Below are positions 1 through 8,539 of a stretch of DNA of 64,000 nt, piece after piece. Every line of letters starts with the position of its first letter. The first letter of the stretch is position 1. Source of the DNA: Histidinibacterium lentulum (GTDB lineage Bacteria; Pseudomonadota; Alphaproteobacteria; Rhodobacterales; Rhodobacteraceae); contig NZ_ML119088.1 of assembly GCF_003789055.1 (NCBI RefSeq), positions 124,001-188,000 on the forward strand, written 5' to 3'. Under the pieces are notes generated by a model. It searched no databases. It was not told where the DNA came from and was given only the letters and a program-made list of their open reading frames with translations. The translations under genes and the position numbers were made by a program.

Positions 1-441
1 GGTGCGGTGGTAGATCCGCGCGAGGGGTCCCAGCACGAGGTCGGGCATGGGCCGCGCGATGCCGAGCGCATCGGCCGCGATCCGGGTCAGGGAGCCCATG
101 ACCGGCGACTGGCCCTGCGCGCCCGGCACGATCGTCGTGGACCCGCGCCAGAGCACGGGCTGAAAGCCTGCGTCCACGGTGCGCACCCGGTCGCCGGGCA
201 GCAGGTCCTCGATCGCCACGGGCCCCGCCTCGGTGGAGAAGAGCGTGCCGCGGGCGAAGGCGGCGAAGGCGGATTCGAAGGCCGGAAGGGCGGGGGCGAC
301 GGTGCTGCGCTCCGCGATGTCGCCCCGAGCGTCCAGCCACATGACCTCGTAGCGCCGCATGAGGGGGCGCGGACGGGCGTCCGGGGCGGAGGGGCGGGCT
401 TTGCGCACGTCGAAACGTGCGCGGGCGGGGGTAATCGTCAT
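1..441 (-). CDS. Hint (hedgehog/intein) domain protein, N-terminal part
   Basis: Only the first 147 codons are inside the window; the C-terminus lies beyond base 1. Reading leftward from the ATG at 441, the protein has a basic N-terminus, a short strand region, and then the typical start of a Rhodobacteraceae Hint domain: FARGTLFSTEAGPVAIEDLL followed by PGDRVRTVDAGFQPVLWRG. This pattern (a small residue in place of the nucleophile, then 'I-DL-PGD-V-T-D-G-Q-V-W-G') is seen in secreted or surface proteins of the group that carry a stand-alone Hint fold. Its molecular role is not known. The call rests on motif recognition; the missing C-terminus could add other domains. Confidence 0.75.
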   Translation of the reverse strand, partial: MTITPARARFDVRKARPSAPDARPRPLMRRYEVMWLDARGDIAERSTVAPALPAFESAFAAFARGTLFSTEAGPVAIEDLLPGDRVRTVDAGFQPVLWRGSTTIVPGAQGQSPVMGSLTRIAADALGIARPMPDLVLGPLARIYHRT

Positions 442-864
442 GCGAACACCTTGCGGCTGGTCACATCGTCCGTCGGCCCCCACCGACGACGTCAGAGGAC
501 GTTTCTGGATGTGGCCTTGTCGCCCCGCGGAGCCCGCCCGGTCAAGCGAGAGGGCCGCGACGTCCGCGAGGCCCGGACAATCGGAGGGAGCCGGAGGGAT
601 CGTTCGGGATGGGTCTACAACCCGCGCCACATTCCGGCGGGGCAGGCACGTCCGGGACGAATCGGACGGAGGACGGGCGGTAGGCCGGGAGCCTCCGGAC
701 CCGCGCCGCCATCGAAAGAGCGGGAGTCGCGGCCGTCGGGGAGCGGGATCGGCACCTGCGCAGCGCCCTTGCCCGTCCCGGCGGCGCGCCGTGGTCCGGG
801 CGGGACGGGGCCGGTCGCGGGGGCTGACGGAGGGCGCGCGGTCCCGCGGCGGCGCCCTGCGCTC
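442..864. other. Gene-free stretch upstream of the Hint gene
   Basis: About 420 bases without a convincing gene. Open frames exist on both strands, but they are Arg/Pro/Gly-rich in the way GC-rich non-coding DNA translates, and none starts behind a clear ribosome binding site. The left edge presumably holds the promoter of the leftward Hint gene. No RNA gene, repeat or strong hairpin was recognised. Confidence 0.5.
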
Positions 865-1068
865 TCAGCGCAGGGCCTGGTCGAGGTCGAAGCGGCGGGC
901 GGCGGCGGCGATGCGGGCGCGGGTCTGCGCGAGGTTCACGATCTCGTCCCGCCGCTGGCGGCGGGCGATCAGGGCGGCGCGCGGCGCGCCGCGTTCGAAG
1001 GGCATCCGCAGCTTCAGGCCTGCGGCCTCGTCCTGGATCCGGTCGATCACCCGTGTGCGGTCCTTCAT
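865..1068 (-). CDS. Small basic hypothetical protein (67 aa)
   Basis: A 67-residue, strongly basic, alanine- and arginine-rich protein predicted to be largely helical, without signal peptide or membrane segment. The ATG at 1068 is preceded by a purine-rich AGGGGGGAT stretch that can serve as ribosome binding site. The composition (alternating charged and Ala residues, MPFERGAPRAALIARRQRRD) looks like a real small soluble protein and not a shadow frame, but I do not recognise a family. It stands alone, with gene-poor DNA on both sides and the pgeF operon ending at 1221. Confidence 0.45.
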   Translation of the reverse strand: MKDRTRVIDRIQDEAAGLKLRMPFERGAPRAALIARRQRRDEIVNLAQTRARIAAAARRFDLDQALR

Positions 1069-1220
1069 GGCATCCCCCCTTGCGGCGCTGGTCCGGCCCT
1101 CGTGCCGGTAACGACCGAGTCACCATGACGGCGCGGCGGAATTTTGACGCCTGAGCGGCAATTATGGGTGAAACCGGCCCGGATTGGCCACGGGAGCGAA
1201 ACGAGTGCCGCGCCCGCGCG

Positions 1221-1976
1221 TCACAGACGGATCGCCGAGATCAGACGGCCGTAATCGGCCTCGCGGGCATGGACGGTGCGGCGGTAGCTGAAGAACCGCT
1301 CGGGGTCGCCATAGGTGCAGTGGCGCGTCCATTGGGCCTCGCCCACGCCCGCCGCGCGCAGCCGGTGCAGCACGAAGCCGGGCAGGTCGAAGTGCATCCG
1401 GTCGCCTTCTCCGTTGGCGAAGAACCGGGCGTTGTCCGCCTCCTCGGCGGTGAAGGTCTCGAAGAACTCGGGTCCCACCTCGTAGGCGCGCTGGCTGATC
1501 GTGGGTCCGATCACCGCGCGGATGCCGGCACGGGTGGCGCCGAGCGCCTCCATCGCCTCGACCGTGGCCTCGAGCACGCCCGAGAGCGCGCCGCGCCAGC
1601 CGGCATGGGCCGCGCCGATCACCCCGGCGCCCGCGTCCGAGAACAGCACCGGGCCGCAATCGGCGGTCAGCACCGAGAGCGCCACGCCAGGCGTCGCGGT
1701 CACCAGCGCATCGGCCTCCTCGCGCGGGGTCTCGGGGGCGGTGACGGTGACGACCCGCGCGGAATGAACCTGGTGCACGCCCACCAGCGCCTCCGCGGGC
1801 AGTCCCAGGGCGAGGGCCGCGCGGGTCCGGTTGATCCGCACGACCTCGTGCTGGTCCGACGAGCCGTAGCCGCAGTTCAGCCCCCGGAACACGCCCGAGG
1901 AGGCGCCGCCGTCCCGGCCGAAGAAGCCGTGCGGCAGCGGGGCCAGCAGGTCGGAGGTGATGATGTCGAGCGTCAT
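1221..1976 (-). CDS. pgeF: Peptidoglycan editing factor / purine nucleoside phosphorylase YfiH family
   Basis: A 251-residue cytosolic zinc enzyme of the YfiH/PgeF (former 'multicopper polyphenol oxidase') family. The diagnostic block is CGPVLFSDAGAGVIGAAHAG followed by WRG, which carries the Cys and His metal ligands; HQVHSARVVTV precedes it and ends the N-terminal sheet. In E. coli PgeF removes wrongly incorporated amino acids from muropeptide precursors; homologues also act on purine nucleosides, so the substrate here is open. The ATG at 1976 overlaps the stop of the upstream methyltransferase gene as ATGA, showing translational coupling in a lgt-midA-pgeF operon. The start giving [11 protein letters not shown] is supported by this overlap. 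Confidence 0.9.
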   Translation of the reverse strand: MTLDIITSDLLAPLPHGFFGRDGGASSGVFRGLNCGYGSSDQHEVVRINRTRAALALGLPAEALVGVHQVHSARVVTVTAPETPREEADALVTATPGVALSVLTADCGPVLFSDAGAGVIGAAHAGWRGALSGVLEATVEAMEALGATRAGIRAVIGPTISQRAYEVGPEFFETFTAEEADNARFFANGEGDRMHFDLPGFVLHRLRAAGVGEAQWTRHCTYGDPERFFSYRRTVHAREADYGRLISAIRL

Positions 1977-3031
1977 GGCTCCAGACCGGGCAAGGGCGGC
2001 GCACCGGGCGGGGTCAGCCCGAGCACCTTGAAGAGGTGGCCCATCTCGGAGGGGTGGGTCAAGCGGCGGTGTGCCGCGAGATGATCCGCGAGGGCCGCCC
2101 CGGCGAGACCCTGCGCCAGCTGCCGCGCGCGGTCTGCGATGCCCAGCCGTTCGAGAAAGACGCCCTGCGGGGTGGGCGCGCTGGCCACGGCGGGGTCGGC
2201 GGCGCGCGCGAGGGCCTCGAAATCCACATGGGCCGTGAGGTCCGCTGTGCCCGGCGCGGCGAAGGGATCGACGGTCTCGTGCCGGGCGAGCGCCTGCAGC
2301 GTGTCCCCGCGCGAGCGCCAGTCGCCGTAGTCGATCACCAGCGCCGCGCCGCCATGGGCGGCGATGCGCCGGCCGATCTCTCCGGCGATGGCCGGCAGGG
2401 CCGGGCAAAGCTCGACCATGTGATCCTCGGGCGTGTCGGCGAGGCGGTCGGCGAGGGCGGCGAGCGGCGCGGGGGGCGTGAGGCCGGTGACGAGGCGCTC
2501 GCCCTCCGCGCCCACCACGCGCTCGGCCCAGCCGTCGCCCCGGCGCAGGAACTGGCGGATCGGCAGGGCGTCGAAGACCTCGTTGGCGATTAGGAGAAGC
2601 GGCGCCTCGGGGAGCGTCTCGACATGGTCGTGCCAGACGGCCCGGCCGATGCGCGCGCGCTGCACGGCGCGCAGGGCGGGCGAGGTCTCGACGAGATGCA
2701 CCTCGGCGCGCTCGGAAAAGCCCGGCACCCGGCGCAGCGCCCGCAGCGCATCCTGCATCGCCGTGCCGCGCCCGGGGCCGAGTTCGGCCAGCGTCACCGG
2801 GCCGGGGGCGCCCTGGTCGAGCCAGGCCTGGCCGAGGGCGAGGCCGACCAGCTCTCCGAACATCTGGCTGATCTCGGGGGCGGTGGTGAAATGCCCGGCC
2901 GCGCCCAGGGGATCGGCGGCGGCATAGACGCCGTGGCGGGGATGCCAGAGGCAGAGCGCCATGTAGTCCGCGATCGTCAGGGGGCCGGTCCGGGCGATCT
3001 GGCGCAGGATGATCTCCTGCAGCGGCGTCAT
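1973..3031 (-). CDS. SAM-dependent methyltransferase, MidA/NDUFAF7 family
   Basis: A 352-residue Rossmann-fold protein-arginine methyltransferase-like protein (COG1565). Visible landmarks are [20 protein letters not shown] near the N-terminus, typical of the family, the SAM-binding glycine loop [19 protein letters not shown], the acidic [14 protein letters not shown] that would bind the ribose, and [16 protein letters not shown]. The mitochondrial homologue NDUFAF7 methylates an Arg of a complex I subunit; a bacterial role in complex I assembly is an inference. Start and stop both overlap the neighbours by four bases (ATGA with lgt upstream and pgeF downstream), so the three genes are almost certainly one transcript. 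Confidence 0.9.
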   Translation of the reverse strand: MTPLQEIILRQIARTGPLTIADYMALCLWHPRHGVYAAADPLGAAGHFTTAPEISQMFGELVGLALGQAWLDQGAPGPVTLAELGPGRGTAMQDALRALRRVPGFSERAEVHLVETSPALRAVQRARIGRAVWHDHVETLPEAPLLLIANEVFDALPIRQFLRRGDGWAERVVGAEGERLVTGLTPPAPLAALADRLADTPEDHMVELCPALPAIAGEIGRRIAAHGGAALVIDYGDWRSRGDTLQALARHETVDPFAAPGTADLTAHVDFEALARAADPAVASAPTPQGVFLERLGIADRARQLAQGLAGAALADHLAAHRRLTHPSEMGHLFKVLGLTPPGAPPLPGLEP

Positions 3032-3930
3032 GCGGGACGGGTCGCCGCGCGGCGGGCGTGGGCGATGGCGAGAAGGCCCGCGAGGATCATCGGCAGGGAG
3101 AGGAGCTGGCCCATCGTCAGGCCCCAGGTTCCGAGCTGGAGCGCGTGGCCCACCGGGTTCGTGTCGGTCACGAACTGCGCATCGGGCTGGCGGAACAGCT
3201 CCACGACGAAGCGCGCGGCGCCGTAGCCGAGGAAGAAGACCCCCGCCGTGAGCCAGGGCATCCTCAGCCAGCCGCGCCGGTACGCGCCCCAGAAAAGGAG
3301 CGCGCCGAGCACCAGCCCCTCGAGGAGCGCCTCGTAGAGCTGGGAGGGATGGCGGGCGCAGAGACCCTCGATGCCGGGGCAGTCCTGCGCCAGCTCGCCG
3401 GGGAAGATCACGCCCCAGGGCAGGTCGGTGGGCCGGCCCCAGAGCTCGGCGTTGACGAAATTCGCGGTGCGCCCCAGCAGGAGCGCGGGCGGCGTGGCGA
3501 GCGCCAGCAGGTCCGCCATGGTCCCGAGCGGCGCGCCGTACTTGCGCGCGCAGAGCCAGACCGCGGCGACCACGCCCAGAAAGCCGCCGTGAAAGGCCAT
3601 GCCGCCCTGCCAGACGTAGAGGATCTCCATGGGGTTCGAGAGGTAGTAGCCGGGCTGGTAGAAGAGGACGAATCCGAGCCGCCCGCCGACGATCACGCCG
3701 ACGATGATCCAGGTGACGAGATCCTCCACCTGGGCGCGGGTCATCGGCGGGCTCTCGCCCCGGAACAGCGCGGGGCGCTCCACGGCGGCGACTACGATGC
3801 GCCAGCCGATCAGGATGCCCGCGATATAGGCCAGCGCGTACCAGCGCAGCGCCAGCTCCATGCCGAAGAGCTCGACGGAGAAGAGGACCGGGGAGAGCCA
3901 GTCGGGAAAGGGAATGCCGGTGCCGGACAT
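3028..3930 (-). CDS. lgt: Prolipoprotein diacylglyceryl transferase
   Basis: A 300-residue inner-membrane enzyme that transfers diacylglycerol from phosphatidylglycerol to the lipobox Cys of preprolipoproteins, the first step of lipoprotein maturation. Several hydrophobic segments alternate with the family motifs: HGGFLG at residues 114-119 and the Lgt signature [20 protein letters not shown] starting at residue 153, which includes the essential Arg. A C-terminal [12 protein letters not shown] segment carries the second conserved Arg. Length and motifs are those of a complete enzyme. It is the first gene of the leftward lgt-midA-pgeF operon. A lipoprotein that needs it is encoded at 22206. 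Confidence 0.95.
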   Translation of the reverse strand: MSGTGIPFPDWLSPVLFSVELFGMELALRWYALAYIAGILIGWRIVVAAVERPALFRGESPPMTRAQVEDLVTWIIVGVIVGGRLGFVLFYQPGYYLSNPMEILYVWQGGMAFHGGFLGVVAAVWLCARKYGAPLGTMADLLALATPPALLLGRTANFVNAELWGRPTDLPWGVIFPGELAQDCPGIEGLCARHPSQLYEALLEGLVLGALLFWGAYRRGWLRMPWLTAGVFFLGYGAARFVVELFRQPDAQFVTDTNPVGHALQLGTWGLTMGQLLSLPMILAGLLAIAHARRAATRPA

Positions 3931-4033
3931 GGTGCCTCCGGATGGGTTCGGGCCCCGGGATTGTCAAGGCGCCGCCTTGAGCGCGGCGGCCGCGGGGACC
4001 ATATAGGAGTGGAGCATGACCGGAGGCTGACAC

Positions 4034-4273
4034 ATGCAGACACGGGGCAAGGTTTTCGACGATCTGTCGCAACTGATGACCAATGCCATGGGCGTGGCCC
4101 AGGGCGCACGGGAAGAGGCCGAGACGGCGATGAAGGGCTGGGTCGACCGGTTCCTCGCCGACCGCGACCTCGTGACCCGCGAGGAATTCGAGGCGGTGCG
4201 CGCCATGGCCCAGAAGGCGCGCGAGGAGAACGAGGCGCTGAAGGCCCGGATCGCGGCGCTCGAAGGCAAGTGA
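4034..4273 (+). CDS. ubiK: UbiK-family accessory factor (BMFP domain)
   Basis: A 79-residue helical protein: an N-terminal amphipathic part (VFDDLSQLMTNAMGVAQGAR) and a C-terminal coiled coil (FEAVRAMAQKAREENEALKA). This two-part layout is that of the YqiC/UbiK (BMFP, DUF526) family, trimeric membrane-fusogenic proteins that help assemble the ubiquinone biosynthesis complex under aerobic conditions. A GGAGG sequence stands 6-7 bases before the ATG. It is divergent from lgt with about 100 bases between the starts and is followed by strong hairpins. The family call is firm; the Ubi role in this organism is inferred. Confidence 0.88.
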   Translation: MQTRGKVFDDLSQLMTNAMGVAQGAREEAETAMKGWVDRFLADRDLVTREEFEAVRAMAQKAREENEALKARIAALEGK

Positions 4274-4308
4274 TCCCGCGGTGCGCGCCTGCGGCGCGCG
4301 CCGTGTGA

Positions 4309-4383
4309 GCTCCGCCCCGCCGGTGGCGGGACGGAGCGGAAGGGGGGCGCTGCCCCCCACGGCGAAAGCGGGGGGCTTTCGCC
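4309..4383. terminator. Cluster of three hairpins between convergent genes
   Basis: Three inverted repeats follow each other between ubiK (rightward) and the M42 peptidase (leftward): an arm pair GCTCCG (4309-4314) with CGGAGC (4332-4337), GGGGGGC (4342-4348) with GCCCCCC (4352-4358) around a GCT loop, and GGCGAAAGC (4361-4369) with GCTTTCGCC (4375-4383). They could terminate transcription from both sides. None has a long T-tract, so Rho dependence or another role remains possible. Confidence 0.5.
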
Positions 4384-4390
4384 GTCCCCC

Positions 4391-4414
4391 CCGGGATATT
4401 TCCGGCCAGAAAAG
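4391..4414 (+). repeat. Extragenic repeat, copy 1 (GATATTTC-GGCCAGAAAAG motif)
   Basis: This 24-base motif, containing GATATTTCCGGCCAGAAAA, recurs on the other strand at 18433-18456 with 23 of 24 matches. Both copies lie between convergent gene pairs, immediately beside GC-rich hairpins. It is AT-richer than its surroundings. It probably belongs to a dispersed extragenic element of this genome; I saw only two copies here. Confidence 0.6.
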
Positions 4415-4520
4415 AGCAGGGCAGGTGCGCAAGGTCGGGGCCTGCGCACCTGCCCGGGCGGCGCTGCGTTTCGTGCAGTGGCGGAGGGGGCGCGCCGCGT
4501 CCGGGCGGCGCGCGGGAGGG

Positions 4521-5558
4521 TCAGGCGAAGCTGGCGAAATAGGCCGAGAGGATGTCGCGGGCGGCGGCGAGGTCGGTCTTGTCGGCCATCTCGGTCACCG
4601 TGTGGATGTAGCGCGTGCCCACGGTGATGCCGATCGCGCGGGCGCCGGCCGCCGCCTGCTGCGCGGCCGCGCCGTCCTGGCCGCCCGCGCGCAGCATGGT
4701 GCGCTGGCAGGGGATGCCCTTCTCGGCGGCGAGGGCCTCGATCTCGGTCACCAGCCCCTTGTCGGAGATGAAGCTGCCGTCGCGGATGTGGAGGCCGAAG
4801 CCGCGGCCCTGCTCGGTGGTGCGGTCCTGTTCGGGCACGCCGGGCGTGTCGCAGGCGAGGGTCACGTCGATGCCGATGCCGATGTCGGGGCGCACCCTGT
4901 AGGCCGCGGTGCGGGCGCCGCGCAGGCCGACCTCCTCCTGGCTGGTGAAGACGACGTGGAGTTCCGCGCCGCGGCCGGCGTCCTTGTCGAGGGCGCGGAT
5001 GCTCTCGATGCCGAGCCAGCAGGCGATGCGGTTGTCGAGGGCCTTGGAGACGACCTTGTCGCCCATCTCGAGGAAGGGCTCGTCCATCACCACGTAGTCG
5101 CCGATCTTCACCTTCTCCCTTGCCGCGGCGCCGAGGCCGGTGTCGACGAAGAAGTCGGCCACCTCGGGCACCTTCTTGCGGTCCTCGGGGGAGGAGATGT
5201 GGACGGGCTTGCCGCCGGGGTTCATCACCGCCTTCAGATCGCCGTCCTCGGTGCAGACAAGCACCCGGCGCGAGAAGAGGTTGCGCGGATCGAAGCCGCC
5301 CACGGGCTGCAGGTAGAGAAAGCCCTTGTCGGTGATATGGCTGACGAGAAAGCCGATTTCGTCCATGTGGCAGAGCGCCATGACGCGCGGCGCGCCCTCG
5401 GTGCGGGCGTGGCGGACGCAGTGGAGCGAGCCCATCACGTCGGTCTCGACCCGGTCGAAGAGGCCCGCGACCTCGGTCTCGATCAGGGCGCGGACGCGCT
5501 CCTCGTGGCCGGGGACGCCGGGGGTTTCGCACAGGCGCTTCAGGAGGTCAATGTTCAT
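4521..5558 (-). CDS. M42 family metallopeptidase (glutamyl aminopeptidase/endoglucanase-like)
   Basis: A 345-residue cytosolic dinuclear zinc/cobalt aminopeptidase of the M42 (PepA/FrvX/tetrahedral aminopeptidase) family. Family motifs appear in order: ALCHMDEIGFLVSHI with the first His-x-Asp metal ligands, LDNRIACWLGIE with the bridging Asp, FTSQEEVGLRGA with the catalytic Glu pair, GIDVTLACDTPG with the Asp ligand, and IHTVTEMADKTD with the last His. These enzymes form large tetrahedral complexes that trim peptides after proteasome or protease action. Length is typical. The gene stands alone, leftward, convergent with ubiK. Confidence 0.92.
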   Translation of the reverse strand: MNIDLLKRLCETPGVPGHEERVRALIETEVAGLFDRVETDVMGSLHCVRHARTEGAPRVMALCHMDEIGFLVSHITDKGFLYLQPVGGFDPRNLFSRRVLVCTEDGDLKAVMNPGGKPVHISSPEDRKKVPEVADFFVDTGLGAAAREKVKIGDYVVMDEPFLEMGDKVVSKALDNRIACWLGIESIRALDKDAGRGAELHVVFTSQEEVGLRGARTAAYRVRPDIGIGIDVTLACDTPGVPEQDRTTEQGRGFGLHIRDGSFISDKGLVTEIEALAAEKGIPCQRTMLRAGGQDGAAAQQAAAGARAIGITVGTRYIHTVTEMADKTDLAAARDILSAYFASFA

Positions 5559-5692
5559 GGGCAGGCTCTCCGTTCGGGACTGGTCCGAGACCTAGACCGG
5601 GGCGGGGCCATGGGCCAGCGGTGCCGCGGGGGCCAGGGAAAATTCACATCTTGTCCACAAGAAATCGCTTTACAGCGCGACCCGCCCGCGTC

Positions 5693-5706
5693 CACCATAT
5701 ATGGTG
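5693..5706. promoter_or_regulatory. Perfect 14-bp palindrome CACCATATATGGTG
   Basis: A perfect dyad centred in the 240-base divergent interval between the M42 peptidase start (5558) and the YbjN-like gene (5800). Its position about 95 bases upstream of the latter fits a regulator binding site. No known consensus matched from memory. Confidence 0.35.
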
Positions 5707-5799
5707 AGGAGGCAGGCTATGGACCGCCTCCCTTGAGCAGATAACTAGGAGTTGGGCGCTGCCTATAGCCCCCTGCTAGTTTCACAGGAGGCGAGCCGC

Positions 5800-6300
5800 A
5801 TGGCCCTGACCGAGCAGTTTTCCAGCGACGACATCCACCCGATCGACCTCTGCGAGCATATCGCGGAGCACCACGACTGGGAGTTCGACCGCATCGCCGA
5901 GGACCAGATCGCCATGGCGGTCGAGGGCCAGTGGCGGACCTACTCGATCACGCTGGCCTGGTCGGCCTATGACGAGACGCTGCGGCTGATCTGCACCTTC
6001 GAGATGGAGCCGCCCGAGCACCGGGAGGCCGCGCTCTACGAGGTGCTGAACCGCGCCAACGACCTGGTGTGGTCGGGCGCCTTCACCTGGTGGGCCGAGC
6101 AGAAGATGATGGTCTGGCGCTACGGCCTCGTCCTTTCCGGAGAGCAGCTGCCCGGGCCGGAGCAGATCGACACCCTGATCGGCGCGGCGGTCATGGCCTC
6201 GGAACGCTTCTACCCCGCGTTCCAGCTTGTGACCTGGGCCGAGAAGGCGCCCAAGGACGCCATCGAGGTGGCCATCGCCGAGGCCTACGGGACGGCCTGA
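5800..6300 (+). CDS. YbjN domain-containing protein
   Basis: A 166-residue acidic cytosolic protein. The YbjN fold (related to type III secretion chaperones) is suggested by the pattern of an N-terminal helix, a 'W-Fdr--edqia-avegqW--Y-i-l-w' sheet, a Glu-rich loop (EMEPPEHREAALYEVLNRAN) and the WSGAFTWWAEQKMMVWRYGL segment. YbjN-family proteins have been linked to motility and stress phenotypes in E. coli but have no established biochemical activity. The ATG at 5800 is preceded by CAGGAGG at optimal spacing and fixes the start. It lies 63 bases ahead of proC, perhaps in the same transcript. Confidence 0.82.
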   Translation: MALTEQFSSDDIHPIDLCEHIAEHHDWEFDRIAEDQIAMAVEGQWRTYSITLAWSAYDETLRLICTFEMEPPEHREAALYEVLNRANDLVWSGAFTWWAEQKMMVWRYGLVLSGEQLPGPEQIDTLIGAAVMASERFYPAFQLVTWAEKAPKDAIEVAIAEAYGTA

Positions 6301-6363
6301 GTCTCCGCGGGCGCGGGTCGGAGGGGTGTTGCGCTTTGCCGCGCCCTTGGGGATGGTGCGCCC

Positions 6364-7182
6364 ATGACGGGACTTCAGGATATCGCGGATCGCGGCCTCG
6401 TGCTTCTGGGCTGCGGCAAGATGGGATCGGCCATGCTCGCGGGCTGGCTCGACCGGGGCGTGCCGCCGGAGGCGGTGCATGTGATCGAGCCCGCGCCCTC
6501 GGACTGGCTCAGGGGCAGTGGGGTCGGGATCGGCGGCGATCTGCCGGAGCGGCCGGCGGTGCTCCTGGTGGCGGTCAAGCCGCAGATGATGGAGGAGGCC
6601 CTGCCGGGAGCCGCGGGCTTCGGCGGGGGCGGCACGCTGGTGATCTCGGTCGCGGCGGGCACGCCGCTGGCGCGCTTCGAGGCCGCTTTCGGGCCCGGCA
6701 CGCCGGTCGTGCGGGCGATGCCCAACACGCCCGCGGCCGTGGGGCGGGGGATCACCGCCATCGTGGGGAATGCCGCGGCGGGGGCGGGGCATCTCGATCT
6801 TGCCGAGGCGCTCCTGAAGGCGGTGGGGCAGGTGGTCCGGCTCGAGGGCGAGGGGCAGATGGACGCGGTCACCGCCGTTTCGGGCTCGGGGCCGGCCTAT
6901 GTCTTTCACCTGATCGAGACGCTGGCCGCGGCCGGCGAGGCCGAAGGCCTGTCCCCGGAGCTTGCCATGGCGCTGGCGCGGGCCACGGTGGGCGGCGCGG
7001 GCCAGCTCGCCGAGGATGCGGCGGAGGACCCGGGGCAGCTGCGGCGCAACGTGACCTCGCCGAACGGGACGACCCAGGCGGCGCTCGAGGTGCTGATGGA
7101 CGCGGAGAGCGGCTTTCCGGCGCTGTTGCGGCGGGCGGTCCATGCCGCGGCGGAGCGGTCGCGGGAGCTGGGGCGTGGCTGA
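6364..7182 (+). CDS. proC: Pyrroline-5-carboxylate reductase
   Basis: A 272-residue NAD(P)H-dependent enzyme for the last step of proline synthesis. It begins with the dinucleotide loop VLLGCGKMGSAMLAGWL, continues with VLLVAVKPQMMEEALP, MPNTPAAVGRG (substrate loop) and ends with the P5CR signature region around VSGSGPAYVFHLIETLAAAG and LRRNVTSPNGTTQAALEVL. All are canonical, so the enzyme should be active. Its 3' end overlaps the GTG start of the next gene by eight bases, pointing to a proC-csaA-like-dehydrogenase operon. Confidence 0.95.
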   Translation: MTGLQDIADRGLVLLGCGKMGSAMLAGWLDRGVPPEAVHVIEPAPSDWLRGSGVGIGGDLPERPAVLLVAVKPQMMEEALPGAAGFGGGGTLVISVAAGTPLARFEAAFGPGTPVVRAMPNTPAAVGRGITAIVGNAAAGAGHLDLAEALLKAVGQVVRLEGEGQMDAVTAVSGSGPAYVFHLIETLAAAGEAEGLSPELAMALARATVGGAGQLAEDAAEDPGQLRRNVTSPNGTTQAALEVLMDAESGFPALLRRAVHAAAERSRELGRG

Positions 7183-7525
7183 GCGGGCGCCGGAGATCGG
7201 CTTCGACGACTTCCTCAAGGTCGATATCCGGGTGGGCCGGGTGACGCGCGCGGAGCCCTTTCCCGAGGCGAGAAAGCCCGCGATCCGGCTCTGGGTCGAT
7301 TTCGGGCCCGAGATCGGGGAGAAGAAGAGCTCCGCCCAGATCACGGCGCATTACACGCCCGAGGCCCTCGTGGGTCGGCAGGTGCTGGCGGTGGTCAACT
7401 TTCCGCCGCGCCAGATCGGGCCCATGGTGTCGGAGGTTCTGGTGCTGGGCGTGACGGGGGAGGCCGGGGGGATCGTGCTGATCGGCCCCGACAGGGATGT
7501 GCCCGAGGGGGAGAGACTGCATTGA
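7175..7525 (+). CDS. tRNA-binding (CsaA-type EMAP/Trbp111) domain protein
   Basis: A 116-residue stand-alone OB-fold protein of the EMAP-II/Trbp111 type, as in CsaA. Landmarks are FLKVDIRVGRVTRAEPFPEA, LWVDFGPEIGEKKSSAQIT, VNFPPRQIGPMVSEVLVLGV and the closing GPDRDVPEGERLH. CsaA proteins are dimers with tRNA-binding and chaperone-like properties. The GTG at 7175 is chosen because it gives the normal family N-terminus and overlaps the proC stop; an ATG at 7142 would lie deep inside proC. The stop overlaps the next start (TTGA). Confidence 0.88.
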   Translation: MAERAPEIGFDDFLKVDIRVGRVTRAEPFPEARKPAIRLWVDFGPEIGEKKSSAQITAHYTPEALVGRQVLAVVNFPPRQIGPMVSEVLVLGVTGEAGGIVLIGPDRDVPEGERLH

Positions 7526-8472
7526 AGAAGCGCTGCCTGATCACCCGGGAGCAGCTCGAGCCGGTGCTCGACGCCCTGCGCGAGACATTCGACCTGACGG
7601 TGGGGCGCGATCCGCTCGACGAGGCGGCGGCGGCGGCGGCGCTGCGCGACTATGACGCCATCGTGCCGACGCTGGGGGACAGGTTCACCGCCGCGGCCTT
7701 CGAGGCGGCGGGGGAGATCCGCTGCGGCGTGCTGGCGAATGTCGGGGTGGGCTACAACCATATCGACGTGGAGGCCGCGCGCGCCCATGGCGTGGCGGTC
7801 TCGAACACGCCGGACGTGCTGACGGACGCCACGGCCGATATCGGGCTCTTGCTGATGCTGGGCGCGGCGCGGCGGGCGAGCGAGGGCGAGCGGCTGGTGC
7901 GGGCCGGGGAGTGGAAGGGCTTCGGGCCGAAGACGATGCTCGGGACGGACGTGTCGGGCAAGGTGCTGGGGGTCGCGGGCTTCGGCCGGATCGGGCAGGC
8001 GGTGGCGCGGCGCGGTCATCTCGGGTTCGGGATGGAGGTGCTCTACTGGAACCGGTCCGCGAAGGATCCCGGGTTTCCCGCCCGGAAGGTGGAGACGCTG
8101 GAGGAGCTGGCGGCGCGGGTCGATTTCCTTGTCGTGTGCCTGCCGGGCGGCAAGGAGACCGTGGGGGTCGTGGGCGCGGGGGTCTTTGCGGCGATGAAAC
8201 CCGAGTCGATCTTCGTCAACATCGCGCGGGGCGAGATCGTGGACGAGGCGGCGCTGATCGAGGCGCTGGAGAGCGGCGCCATCGCGGGGGCGGGGCTCGA
8301 TGTCTATGCGCAGGAGCCCTTCGTGCCGGAGCGGCTGAGGGCCTGCGAGCGATGCTTCCTGCTGCCGCATCTGGGCTCGGCCACGGTGGAGACGCGGATC
8401 GCCATGGGGATGGTGGCGGTCAGGAACGCGCGGGCCTGGGCCGATGGGAAGGCGCTGCCGCAGGCGGTCTGA
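7522..8472 (+). CDS. D-isomer-specific 2-hydroxyacid dehydrogenase (glyoxylate/hydroxypyruvate reductase-like)
   Basis: A 316-residue NAD(P)-dependent dehydrogenase. The Rossmann loop LGVAGFGRIGQAVARRGHLG, the catalytic Arg in NIARGEIVDEAALIEALESG, the Glu near LDVYAQEPFVPERL and the catalytic His in LPHLGSATVETR are all present. The sequence style (VLTDATADIGLLLMLGAARR) matches D-glycerate dehydrogenase/glyoxylate reductase. The start is TTG at 7522 (giving MKKRCLIT), overlapping the preceding stop; no better ATG exists upstream. It closes the proC operon and converges on ureG with 67 bases between. Confidence 0.9.
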   Translation: MKKRCLITREQLEPVLDALRETFDLTVGRDPLDEAAAAAALRDYDAIVPTLGDRFTAAAFEAAGEIRCGVLANVGVGYNHIDVEAARAHGVAVSNTPDVLTDATADIGLLLMLGAARRASEGERLVRAGEWKGFGPKTMLGTDVSGKVLGVAGFGRIGQAVARRGHLGFGMEVLYWNRSAKDPGFPARKVETLEELAARVDFLVVCLPGGKETVGVVGAGVFAAMKPESIFVNIARGEIVDEAALIEALESGAIAGAGLDVYAQEPFVPERLRACERCFLLPHLGSATVETRIAMGMVAVRNARAWADGKALPQAV

Positions 8473-8539
8473 GGCGTGGCGGCTCTTCCGCCCTTGCGGG
8501 CGGTCTCGCGGGGGCCGGGATGCCGGGCCGAGGCCCTGC

